From Litchfieldella xinjiangensis (GTDB taxonomy: Bacteria > Pseudomonadota > Gammaproteobacteria > Pseudomonadales > Halomonadaceae): 64,000 bases of DNA. The notes under the pieces are model-generated. The model made no database searches. It saw only the letters and a list, made by a program, of their open reading frames with translations, and was not told the DNA's origin. A program made the position numbers and the translations under genes. This document shows, piece by piece, positions 28,621-36,744 of this stretch. The DNA lies in the NCBI RefSeq assembly GCF_000759345.1, contig NZ_JPZL01000003.1, forward strand, positions 186,001-250,000, given 5' to 3'. Numbering within the stretch: position 1 is the stretch's first letter; each line of letters starts with the position of its first letter.

Positions 28621-28636
28621 CGTCGTGAACACGACG
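28621..28636. repeat. Perfect 7-bp palindrome upstream of the dgc cluster
   Basis: CGTCGTG AA CACGACG, a perfect inverted repeat with a 2-base centre, about 100 bases before the M19 gene start. It could be an operator for the operon; no partner repeat at 21 bases was found for it. Confidence 0.4.
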
Positions 28637-28658
28637 AACGAGCAAGGTGTGGCAGGAA

Positions 28659-28691
28659 TAAAAAAAGAGCTGCCCTTGGTTCAGGCAGCTC
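28659..28691 (-). terminator. Rho-independent terminator after gbdR
   Basis: On the minus strand GAGCTGCC (28691-28684), a 9-base loop, GGCAGCTC (28674-28667), then a run of T (28666-28659). It closes the gbdR transcript. Confidence 0.9.
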
Positions 28692-28733
28692 GCATGACGA
28701 TTGGAAGCTAAGGGGATTCAGGTCTGGTGGATA

Positions 28734-29879
28734 TCAATTGACCAGCGGCACGCTGGCAAAGGTGGGTTCGCCCTGGGCATGAACCAGCGCCAGCAAGGCA
28801 CTGGATACGGGCTCATTGGCGGCTGGCTCGGCAGCCCACGACTTGGTGGCATAGGGTGCGCCGCCATGTCGGCCCTGTCGGTTTTGAACACCGGAGCGCT
28901 CATCCCGCGGTGGTACGCCGAAATACTCCCGATAGCACTTCGAAAAATGAGGCGTAGAGACGAAACCGCATACGGAAGCGACCTCAATGATCGACAGGGA
29001 CGTCTGTTTCAGCAACTGACGTGCCCGCACCAGGCGCAACTTGAGGTAGTAGCGCGATGGCGAACAATGCAGGTACTTCTGGAACAGGCGTTCTAGTTGC
29101 CGCCGGGAGACATTGACGTAACTGGCAAGCTCATCGAGTTCGATCGGCTCTTCGAGGTTGGACTCCATTAACGCAACGATTTCCAACAGCTTGGGCTGGG
29201 TCGTCCCCAGCACATGCTTGAGCGGCACACGCTGCTGGTCCTGCTCGTTACGTACCCGATCGTAGATGAACATCTCGGAGATGCCCGCTGCGAGCTCCCG
29301 GCCATGATCGTGCCCGATCAGGTTCAACATCATGTCCAGCGGCGCCGTTCCGCCAGAGGCCGTGAACCGGTCACGGTCGATGGAGAATAGCCGAGTGGTC
29401 AGCGCGACCTTCGGAAACGCTTCCTGCATGGAGGCCAGACATTCCCAATGGATGCTGGTCTCGTAATGGTCGAGGAGCCCTGCCTTGGCCAAGGCCCAAC
29501 TTCCCGTACACACCGCACCCAGCCTACGCAACTGGCGCGATTGCGACTGAAGCCACTGGACATGTTCACGGCTGATACTATGCTGCGGCGCAACACCGCC
29601 ACACACCACCACCCAATCCAGTGACAGCGGAATGGTGGTGGACGCATCGGGCGTGACCTGAAGACCGTCGCTGGCCCGCACCGGCGAGCCATCCTGGGTT
29701 AGGGTATACCAGCGATACAGTTCCCGACCTGCTAGTTGATTCGCCATCCGCAACGGCTCTATCGCCGACGCGAGGGAGATCAAGGTAAAGTTATCAAGCA
29801 GTAGGAAGCCCAGAGTCTGGGGCGTGCCGGAGCGACCGGCCGCTGCTTTCGTGTCTTTCGTCAGGTCTGAGGCCATCAT
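28734..29879 (-). CDS. gbdR: GbdR-type GlxA/AraC transcriptional activator of betaine catabolism
   Basis: A 381-residue regulator with an N-terminal DJ-1/PfpI-like ligand domain (LGFLLLDNFTLISLASAIEPLRMANQ, residues 22-210) and a C-terminal AraC double helix-turn-helix (about 240-345, with YVNVSRRQLERLFQKYL and CGFVSTPHFSKCYREYFG). The pattern matches GbdR of Pseudomonas, which senses glycine betaine and dimethylglycine and activates gbc, dgc and sox genes. A 40-residue polar tail rich in Ala and Pro follows the DNA-binding domain. GGAG lies six bases before the start. It is divergent from a second GlxA-type gene across 503 bases that carry two pairs of 21-base-spaced half-sites. Confidence 0.88.
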   Translation of the reverse strand: MMASDLTKDTKAAAGRSGTPQTLGFLLLDNFTLISLASAIEPLRMANQLAGRELYRWYTLTQDGSPVRASDGLQVTPDASTTIPLSLDWVVVCGGVAPQHSISREHVQWLQSQSRQLRRLGAVCTGSWALAKAGLLDHYETSIHWECLASMQEAFPKVALTTRLFSIDRDRFTASGGTAPLDMMLNLIGHDHGRELAAGISEMFIYDRVRNEQDQQRVPLKHVLGTTQPKLLEIVALMESNLEEPIELDELASYVNVSRRQLERLFQKYLHCSPSRYYLKLRLVRARQLLKQTSLSIIEVASVCGFVSTPHFSKCYREYFGVPPRDERSGVQNRQGRHGGAPYATKSWAAEPAANEPVSSALLALVHAQGEPTFASVPLVN

Positions 29880-30048
29880 CGTTACTCCATCATCTTGCTC
29901 TTGTTGCTCTTATCGCTGAGGAAGGCATCCCTTGCAGAAGTGACTGCAGTGGAGTGTCGTCCCGCTTAGTTGTGTCCATGTTGTATGTCGCATATTGGCA
30001 TGAATGCGCTGAGAATGGTCGAGGCCCCATCTTTTGCGTTGGCCAAAG

Positions 30049-30075
30049 CGTCGCAAATAGAACGCCAGGTGTCGT
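30049..30075 (+). promoter_or_regulatory. Candidate operator pair on the gbdR side
   Basis: CGTCGC (30049-30054) and TGTCGT (30070-30075), direct repeats spaced 21 bases, 170 bases upstream of the gbdR start. Confidence 0.4.
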
Positions 30076-30252
30076 AGTCGGCCAGTAAGCCGCGCCAACT
30101 CCCAACCCGAGGAGAATACTCACGGTGTCGCTACGAAAGTTCTCTTAGCCAATCTCATTCGTGCTCACGCCGCAGCCTGGGCGTAGAGGTGTGAAGGTGA
30201 GCGCATGTGATGCCATCTTGAGCGGCTGACTCATCAGCCTGCGGGGGTACTT

Positions 30253-30279
30253 GCGACATTTACGAGCTCATTTGCGACA
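30253..30279 (-). promoter_or_regulatory. Candidate operator pair upstream of the second GlxA-type regulator
   Basis: GCGACA occurs at 30253-30258 and again at 30274-30279 in an identical TTGCGACAT context, 21 bases apart (TGTCGC on the minus strand). They end 104 bases before the regulator's start. This is the only pair with two perfect half-sites. Confidence 0.55.
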
Positions 30280-30382
30280 TCAAAGACGCTTCTATACTCG
30301 TAGAAATTCACTTGCTATCGTGATTCGCGCTTTATCATGACTTGAGTGCACGTCATTAACCTTATTGGGATGGGTTCTCATC

Positions 30383-31414
30383 ATGGCACCGCGCTTCGAG
30401 AGTCTATTGAAGAACAAGAACAGGGCGTATATCGAACCTGACGTGCCTTTGCCCCAGGTCAAGCGAGTCGCTTTCTTCTTGTTAGAGCATTTCTCCATGA
30501 TGGCCCTGACCGGCGCGGTCGATGCCTTGGTCACCGCCAACCTGATGCGGCCTGCCATGCTCTACAAGGTATTGATCGTGGGCACCGGGGGCGAGACGGT
30601 ACTCAGCGATTTGTCCATCGACATCCCGGTCAATTGCCAGCTTTCCCAACTCGACGAGCATGAGTTGGACATGTTGATCTTGTGCGGAGGCTACCGTGTC
30701 AAACCGCGTGCCGACCCGGCCATGCGCGCCAAGCTCAAGACGGCAAGCAATGCGGGGGTAATGCTAGGTGGCCTATGGAACGGCGCTTATTTCCTTGCCG
30801 AGGCCGGGCTACTGGATGGCTACGAATGCGCCTTTCACCCTGATGGCCGGGCGATGATGCGGGAGGATTTCCCGGAGGTCAGGATTTCCAACCACAGCTA
30901 TGTGCTGGATCGGAATCGTATCAGCTGCGCCGGGGCCAGCAGTTCGCTGGACATGATGCTGGCTGTAGTGAGGAACGACTGCGGCAAGCCCTTTGCCAAC
31001 GCCATCGAAGAAGTGTTGAGCTGCGACAAGATGACCGAAGTCATTGATGTCTCGGTGCTCAGCGTGGACAACAACCCGACCCTGCCCCAGCCACTCAAGT
31101 CGGCGCTGGAGCTGATGCACAGCAATATCGACGAACCGCTTTCAATCAGTGAAATCGCCCACTGCGTCGGCATCTCGAGGCGCCAGCTCGAGCGGCTATT
31201 CTGCCTCCATCTCGACGCCAGCCCATCACGCTATTATCTCGAACTACGCCTTACCTATGCCCGCCAGTTACTCCAGCAAACCAACAAGCCGATCGCTGAG
31301 GTGGCCGTAGCGACCGGCTTTGTCAGCATCTCTCACTTTCGTCGGTGCTTCCAACAATTGTTCGACGTCTCGCCCGGGCGATTCCGCAAGGATTTTTACC
31401 ACCAGACTCCTTGA
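30383..31414 (+). CDS. Second GlxA-family AraC-type regulator (CdhR/GbdR-like)
   Basis: A 343-residue paralogue of GbdR with the same two parts: a DJ-1/PfpI-like domain (VAFFLLEHFSMMALTGAVDALVTAN, ending near residue 225) and an AraC domain (about 232-335, with CVGISRRQLERLFCLHL and FVSISHFRRCFQQLFDVSPG). In the ligand domain the nucleophile-elbow region reads GGLWNGAYFLAEAGL where GbdR has CTGSWALAKAGL, so the effector is probably different. The ATG at 30383 is preferred over an in-frame TTG 18 bases earlier. The nearest known relatives by memory are carnitine regulators, but no carnitine gene is in this window. The ligand is unknown. It ends at a strong hairpin. Confidence 0.82.
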   Translation: MAPRFESLLKNKNRAYIEPDVPLPQVKRVAFFLLEHFSMMALTGAVDALVTANLMRPAMLYKVLIVGTGGETVLSDLSIDIPVNCQLSQLDEHELDMLILCGGYRVKPRADPAMRAKLKTASNAGVMLGGLWNGAYFLAEAGLLDGYECAFHPDGRAMMREDFPEVRISNHSYVLDRNRISCAGASSSLDMMLAVVRNDCGKPFANAIEEVLSCDKMTEVIDVSVLSVDNNPTLPQPLKSALELMHSNIDEPLSISEIAHCVGISRRQLERLFCLHLDASPSRYYLELRLTYARQLLQQTNKPIAEVAVATGFVSISHFRRCFQQLFDVSPGRFRKDFYHQTP

Positions 31415-31416
31415 GA

Positions 31417-31449
31417 GGCTTCTAATGTTCATACCGAACATTAGAAGCC
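31417..31449. terminator. Perfect 14-bp hairpin after the second regulator
   Basis: GGCTTCTAATGTTC (31417-31430), loop ATACC, then the exact complement at 31436-31449. No long T-tract; it separates two convergent units. Confidence 0.7.
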
Positions 31450-31500
31450 CCGACGCTGCACGAAATACCCGCCGCCAATGCCACAGGCCGCTCGGTTCCA

Positions 31501-31740
31501 CTATCTCAGGACCGGCAGGAGGAACCGCTCCAGCGCCGACCGCACCGAGGGCAGCATGATATCGGTCTGCTCACCAAGCTCCCGTACCAACGCCTGTAAC
31601 CCGGGCACCCCCACCTCAGCATGCATGAGCTGGGCCATACGAGCGCAGGCATCCGGACTGGCCCCCTCAGGGAGGCTGATACCGAGCGACACAAGGCGAT
31701 CTCGGAAATCATCGCCATCGATCAGGTCAACGATCATCAT
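31501..31740 (-). CDS. Small protein downstream of formate dehydrogenase alpha
   Basis: A 79-residue helical protein beginning MMIVDLIDGDDFRDRL and ending in ALERFLLPVLR. A strong AGGAGGA ribosome site seven bases before the start and its place 51 bases behind the formate dehydrogenase alpha gene make it a real gene. That is where NAD-linked formate dehydrogenases usually carry the small delta subunit FdsD, but the sequence lacks the motifs I associate with FdsD. It may be a divergent delta subunit, an assembly factor or an unrelated protein. No metal-binding motif or signal peptide is visible. Confidence 0.6.
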   Translation of the reverse strand: MMIVDLIDGDDFRDRLVSLGISLPEGASPDACARMAQLMHAEVGVPGLQALVRELGEQTDIMLPSVRSALERFLLPVLR

Positions 31741-31791
31741 GGGCTATCCTCCTGCGACACGGATGTGGCATTTACACTCATGCGCGGCGCC

Positions 31792-34644
31792 TCATTCACT
31801 TTCCACTAGCGCCGGTGCTTGCGCACGACTCAGATGACAAGCGGCGTACTTGAATTCGGGGATCTTCCCGTAAGGATCCAGTGCCGGGTTGGTCAGGATA
31901 TTGGCTGCCGCTTCCACATAGCAGAAGGGCACGAATACCAGACCCTCAGGCATCAACGGATCGACCCGCGTCTTCAGCGTGATAGCCCCGCGCCGGGTAG
32001 TGATGACGATCGGTTCACCCGGCGCCATACGCAAACGCACCAGCTCGGCCGGAGCCAAGCTCGCCACGGCCTCAGGCTCGAGATCGTCGAGCACCCGGGT
32101 GCGGCGTGTCATGGAACCGGTGTGCCAGTGCTCCAGTTGGCGACCGGTCGTCAGCACCGTGGGGAAATCCCCATCGATGGGCTCGTCGGGCGGCAGGGGC
32201 CGGGTCGGGGCGAACTTCGCCCGCCCGCTGCCAGTCGGGAAGGCATCGCTGAATACCACGTCTGCCCCCGGCGCGTCATCGGCCGGGCAGGGATAGGTCA
32301 CCGACCCCTCTCGCTCCAGGCGATCCCAGGTGATGTGGTCGAGTGACGACATGCCCTGCTTCATTTCGTCGAACACCTCACGGGGATGGGTGTATTGCCA
32401 ACCCAGGCCAAAGCGATTGGCGATTTCCTGGATAATCCACCAGTCAGGCTTCGCTTCGCCGGGCAGCGGCATGGCGGCACGCCCCAGCTGTACCTGGCGG
32501 TTGGTATTGGTGACGCTGCCGTTCTTTTCAGGCCACGCCGATGCAGGCAGGATCACGTCGGCGAACTGGGCGGTCTCGGTGACGAACAGGTCCTGCACCA
32601 CCAGGTGCTCGAGCTTGGCCAGGGCCGCCCGGGCATGGTCGAGGTCCGGATCGGACATCGCAGGATTCTCGCCCTGAATGTACATCCCCTTGATGGTTCC
32701 CGCCACGATGGCATCCATGATCTCGACCACGGTGAGCCCCGGCGTCTCATTGAGCGGGGTGTTCCACAGCTCTTCGAAGGCGGCACGTACCTGGGCGTCG
32801 GTGACCGGCTGGTAGTCGGGCAGCACCATGGGAATCAGGCCGGCGTCCGAGGCCCCCTGGACGTTGTTCTGGCCGCGTAGCGGATGCAGGCCGGTTCCGG
32901 GGCGACCGGTCTGGCCGCAGGCCAGCGCCAGCGAGATCAGGCAGCGCGCATTGTCAGTGCCATGCACGTGCTGTGAGATGCCCATGCCCCAGAAGATCAT
33001 CGCCTTGTCGGCGGTTGCATAGAGCCGGGCGAGCTCACGAACCAATTCCGGCTCGACGCCGCAGGCGGGGAACATGGCCTCGGGGGTCAACTCGCGCACA
33101 TGGGCCTTGAGTGCCTCGAATCCCTCGGTGTGGGCGTCGATATAGTCCTGGTCGTAGAGCTCCTCACTGACGATCACGTTGAGCATGGCGTTGTAGAGCG
33201 ACACATCGCCACCGGGAGTGAAGCGCACGCTGTGGTGAGCGTAGGCATCCAGCGCCTGGCCGCGGGGATCGATGATGATCAGCTTGGTGCCGTTTCTTGC
33301 CGCCTGCTTGAAATAGGTGGCCGCCACCGGGTGGTTGATCGCCGGGTTACACCCGGTGAGTATCACCACGTCGGCTTGCAGCGCCTGCATGAAGGAGGCT
33401 GTCACCGCACCCGACCCGATGCACTCCATCAGTGCCGCCACCGAACTGGCATGGCAGAGCCGGGTGCAATGGTCGACATGGTTGGAGCCAAAGCCGGTAC
33501 GCACCAGCTTCTGGAATAGCCAGGCCTCCTCGTTGGAGCACTTGGCACTGCCAAAGCCAGCCAGGGCGTCAGGCCCATGAGCTCCCTTGAGATCGACAAG
33601 CCCCTTGGCGGCGGCATCCAGCGCCTCCTCCCAGCTCGCCTCGCGGAAGTGGGTCAGCGGCGCGAGCGGGTCGAAGTCGGGGTCGAGCCCCTTGGGCACA
33701 CCCGGCCGGCGGATCAGCGGCGTAGTGATGCGTGAGGGATGATTAGGGTAGTCGAATCCGAAGCGCCCCTTGACGCACAACCGGTTCTGGTTCGATGGTC
33801 CGTCACGTCCTTCGACAAACAGGATCTTTTCGTCCTTGATGTGGTAGGTGAGCTGACAGCCCACTCCGCAATAGGGACAGACCGAATCGACGGTGCGATC
33901 GGCCGCCTTGGAGTCGCCACGGCCCGCGGTGTCGATCAGGGTCGCCGGCATCAGCGCCCCGGTGGGGCAGGCCTGGACACACTCGCCGCAGGCCACGCAG
34001 GTGCTGTCGCCCATGGCATCGTCGAAGTCGAAGACGACCTTGGAAGCCGCGCCGCGATGGGCCATGCCGATGACGTCGTTGCCCTGTACCTCGCGGCAAG
34101 CGCGCACACAGAGGTTGCACTCGATGCAGGACTCGAGATTGACGTTCATCGCCGAATGAGTGGTGTCATGGCCGTGGGCATGGGGGAGCGAGGCCGCCCG
34201 CTCGGCGACATGATGCACCGTGGGCGCTTCCCGCTCGGCCCGCGCCGGCAGCCGCTCGCGCACCGCCGCGGCATCGATGGCGAGCAACTCGGCCATCGCC
34301 CAGAAGTGGCTCGAGCGGTCGGGGCTATCGTCACGCTCGGGCTGGTCGACCATCAACAGTTCCATCACGCCTTCGCGGGACACGCGGGCCCGCTCTGACG
34401 TGGCGCTGCGCACCACCATTCCCGGACCGGCTTCGCGCAGGCAGCTCGCCACCAGCGCACGTTCGCCCTCGATCTCCACCATGCAGGCACGGCAATTCCC
34501 GTCAGAGCGGTAGCCGGGGGCGTCCTTGAAGCAAAGATGAGGAATCGTCTCGCCAGCCCGTTTCGCTACCTGCCACAAGGTCTCGCCCCGGTATGCCGTC
34601 ACCTCGGCACCATCCAATGTCAGGGTAAAAATGTCTTGTACCAT
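31792..34644 (-). CDS. fdsA: NAD-linked formate dehydrogenase, catalytic alpha subunit
   Basis: Molybdenum- or tungsten-containing subunit (950 residues) that oxidises formate to CO2. Domain order: an N-terminal 2Fe-2S domain (C38, C51, C54, C68), a His-Cys-type cluster region, two 4Fe-4S motifs (CIECNLCVRAC at 173-183 and CVACGECVQAC at 216-226), then the CPYCGVGC motif (256-263) at the start of the bis-MGD cofactor domain. The metal ligand is C397 in RLCHASSVAAL, so this is a cysteine and not a selenocysteine enzyme. The start at 34644 has GGAG eight bases upstream and lies 11 bases after the diaphorase gene. It would dispose of formate made by FdhA and PurU, yielding NADH. Confidence 0.93.
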   Translation of the reverse strand: MVQDIFTLTLDGAEVTAYRGETLWQVAKRAGETIPHLCFKDAPGYRSDGNCRACMVEIEGERALVASCLREAGPGMVVRSATSERARVSREGVMELLMVDQPERDDSPDRSSHFWAMAELLAIDAAAVRERLPARAEREAPTVHHVAERAASLPHAHGHDTTHSAMNVNLESCIECNLCVRACREVQGNDVIGMAHRGAASKVVFDFDDAMGDSTCVACGECVQACPTGALMPATLIDTAGRGDSKAADRTVDSVCPYCGVGCQLTYHIKDEKILFVEGRDGPSNQNRLCVKGRFGFDYPNHPSRITTPLIRRPGVPKGLDPDFDPLAPLTHFREASWEEALDAAAKGLVDLKGAHGPDALAGFGSAKCSNEEAWLFQKLVRTGFGSNHVDHCTRLCHASSVAALMECIGSGAVTASFMQALQADVVILTGCNPAINHPVAATYFKQAARNGTKLIIIDPRGQALDAYAHHSVRFTPGGDVSLYNAMLNVIVSEELYDQDYIDAHTEGFEALKAHVRELTPEAMFPACGVEPELVRELARLYATADKAMIFWGMGISQHVHGTDNARCLISLALACGQTGRPGTGLHPLRGQNNVQGASDAGLIPMVLPDYQPVTDAQVRAAFEELWNTPLNETPGLTVVEIMDAIVAGTIKGMYIQGENPAMSDPDLDHARAALAKLEHLVVQDLFVTETAQFADVILPASAWPEKNGSVTNTNRQVQLGRAAMPLPGEAKPDWWIIQEIANRFGLGWQYTHPREVFDEMKQGMSSLDHITWDRLEREGSVTYPCPADDAPGADVVFSDAFPTGSGRAKFAPTRPLPPDEPIDGDFPTVLTTGRQLEHWHTGSMTRRTRVLDDLEPEAVASLAPAELVRLRMAPGEPIVITTRRGAITLKTRVDPLMPEGLVFVPFCYVEAAANILTNPALDPYGKIPEFKYAACHLSRAQAPALVESE

Positions 34645-34655
34645 TGTCAGTCTCC

Positions 34656-36374
34656 TTACCCTTTCACGATCACGTTCTGGCTGGCGAGTTCGCTGCGAAA
34701 GCCCCGCAACAGCCCGAGCACCGGGTTGGGCGCCGCCTGGCCCAGGCCACAAATGGACGCATCCATCATCACCTGGGACAGCCGCTCCAGCTCATCGATC
34801 TGCCATTCGTCGCGCTCGAGCAGCGTCAGCATTTTCTCGGTGCCGACCCGGCACGGGGTGCACTGCCCGCATGATTCGTCGGCGAAGAAAGCCAGCAGGT
34901 TGGTCGCCACCTCCCTGAGATCATCTCGGTCCGACAGGACGATGACGGCCGCTGAGCCGACGAAGCCGCCTTCCGGCTGCAGGGTGTCGAAATCCAGCGG
35001 AATATCGGCCTTGTTCGCGGGCAATATTCCTCCCGAGGCGCCGCCGGGCAGGTAGCCGGCAAGCCGATGCCCTTCGGCCATGCCGCCACAATATTCTTCG
35101 AGCAACTCGTTGAGTGTGATGCCGGCGGGTGCCAGGTGCACACCCGGACGCTTTACCCGACCGGAAACGGAAAAGCTCCGCAGCCCCTTGCGCCCATGGC
35201 GACCGTGACCGGCGAACCAATCGGCCCCTTTTTCCCAGATCAACGGGACCCAGTAGACGGTCTCGACATTGTTGACCAGGGTCGGACGATCGAAGAGCCC
35301 TTTCTGGGCGACGAAGGGGGGACGATGGCGAGGCTTGCCGGGCTTGCCTTCCAGGGACTCGATCATCGCCGACTCCTCGCCACAGATGTAGGCTCCGGCA
35401 CCACGACGGAGCACGATGTAGCCCGACGACACCAGGCCAGCGGCCTCGAGTTCGTCGATCGCCTCGTGAAGCACCCGGTGCAGCCCGGGGTACTCGTCAC
35501 GCAGATAGATATAGAGTGCCTCGGCCTCCACCGCCCAGGCACTGATCAGCGCCCCCTCGAGGAAACGGTGCGGGGAGCGCTCCAGGTAGTAGCGATCCTT
35601 GAACGTGCCGGGTTCGCCCTCGTCTGCGTTGATGGCGCAGTAGCGCGGCCCCGGTTCCTGGCGCACGAAGTACCACTTCTTGAATGTGGGGAAGCCGGCA
35701 CCGCCCAGGCCGCGCAGGTTGGCCGCCTCCAGCGTCTGCATCAGCGTCTCCACGGTCACGCGGCCAGCGCGACACTCGTCGAGCAGCCGGCATCCTCCAG
35801 CCGCACGATAGTCGGCGAGGCGCTGCCAGAGGATCGTTTCAGGATGGAAATGACCGGTTTCGACCACCGACTCGACGCCCTCGCGGGTAGCGAACAACAC
35901 GTGGTGATGCCCCACTTCCACCACCGGCGCGGTCTCGCAGCGCCCCATGCAAGGGGCGCGCACCACCCGCACGGCTTCAGGATCGGCGCCGGCTTCCAGT
36001 TCCGCCTTGAGTGTCGCCGCGCCCGCCAGCTGACATGAGAGTGAGTCGCAGACCCTCACCGTTACCGCTGGCGGGGGCGTCTGGTCGTCATGCACGACAT
36101 CGAAGTGGGCATAGAAGGTCGCCGTCTCGTAGACCGCTGCCATCGGCAAGTTCATGTAGGCGGCCAGCGCTCGCAGATTGGCCAACGCCAGGTGACCGTG
36201 GATATCCTGGATGACGTGCAGGTGCTCGATCAGCCGATCGCGTTGACGCAGCCTCGGATCGATGCGCTCGTCACCGAGCAACTCGCGCAGCGAAGCCAGG
36301 GCAACGGGGGACAGGTCGCGGCCGCGGGGCCTGCCGCGGAAACGGCGCTTGGGAGTGACAGTCTCGACGGTCAT
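34656..36374 (-). CDS. fdsB: NAD-linked formate dehydrogenase, fused gamma-beta (NuoE-NuoF-like) diaphorase subunit
   Basis: Diaphorase subunit (572 residues) that passes electrons from the alpha subunit to NAD. It fuses two complex I-like parts. Residues about 25-185 form a NuoE/FdsG-type 2Fe-2S thioredoxin fold with its cysteines in VCDSLSCQLAG and CMGRCETAP. The rest is NuoF/FdsB-like, with the FMN/NAD region (GRGGAGFPTF-type, here GLGGAGFPTFKKW), INADEGEPGTFKDR, and a C-terminal 4Fe-4S motif ESCGQCTPCRVGTEKM plus a later cysteine in SICGLG. In Cupriavidus the two parts are separate genes. The start is uncertain: ATG at 36374 is used; a GTG nine codons earlier (36401) is also open. Confidence 0.9.
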   Translation of the reverse strand: MTVETVTPKRRFRGRPRGRDLSPVALASLRELLGDERIDPRLRQRDRLIEHLHVIQDIHGHLALANLRALAAYMNLPMAAVYETATFYAHFDVVHDDQTPPPAVTVRVCDSLSCQLAGAATLKAELEAGADPEAVRVVRAPCMGRCETAPVVEVGHHHVLFATREGVESVVETGHFHPETILWQRLADYRAAGGCRLLDECRAGRVTVETLMQTLEAANLRGLGGAGFPTFKKWYFVRQEPGPRYCAINADEGEPGTFKDRYYLERSPHRFLEGALISAWAVEAEALYIYLRDEYPGLHRVLHEAIDELEAAGLVSSGYIVLRRGAGAYICGEESAMIESLEGKPGKPRHRPPFVAQKGLFDRPTLVNNVETVYWVPLIWEKGADWFAGHGRHGRKGLRSFSVSGRVKRPGVHLAPAGITLNELLEEYCGGMAEGHRLAGYLPGGASGGILPANKADIPLDFDTLQPEGGFVGSAAVIVLSDRDDLREVATNLLAFFADESCGQCTPCRVGTEKMLTLLERDEWQIDELERLSQVMMDASICGLGQAAPNPVLGLLRGFRSELASQNVIVKG

Positions 36375-36744
36375 GGCATGCTCGTTGTTATCGATGGACA
36401 CTTGCCCGGGCGCTGGTGTGACTGGCCTATTGTGACGTGGCCACCGGCCCGGATGGTTTCGCTCTGTTCATAAAAAGAGGGATATCGCGGAAGCGCATTA
36501 CGCTAGCGGAGAAAAGCGACGCTCCTGATCCAAGAGGGGCTTCCCGCAAGGGTAACGCCCCTTACCGGCTCCATTGCACCTGAATACGACGAACAATGCT
36601 TTGAAAACGTCATGCCTGTCGCAGCGGTGGCGGGAACAAAAAAGGTAGAAGCCAAGCTTGCCGAGCATACCGGCAAGACATCTCCTTTAATTTTATTTTA
36701 CGATTTTCATATTAAACCACTGGGCAACATGACGGAGCACCTCG
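36375..36744. other. Gap between the formate dehydrogenase operon and an SDR gene
   Basis: A divergent gap of about 370 bases with no supported gene. It holds a small hairpin (CTTGCCG...CGGCAAG, about 36657-36678) and an AT-rich stretch near 36680-36720 that could hold the SDR promoter. No 21-base-phased TGTCGC pair was found. Confidence 0.5.

Larger units (their letters stand above)
29880..30382. other. Long divergent regulatory gap between gbdR and a second GlxA-type regulator
   Basis: A 503-base gap without a supported gene. It contains two pairs of 21-base-spaced hexamers in opposite orientation (30049-30075 and 30253-30279) and single TGTCGC/TGTCGT words at 29955, 29986 and 30126 with irregular spacing. 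Short open frames here have no ribosome sites. The density of half-sites suggests auto- or cross-regulation. Confidence 0.65.

Noticed and set aside
29955-29991. TGTCGT (29955) and TGTCGC (29986) as a further operator pair
   Set aside because: Spacing is 31 bases, not 21, so they do not fit the repeat rule.
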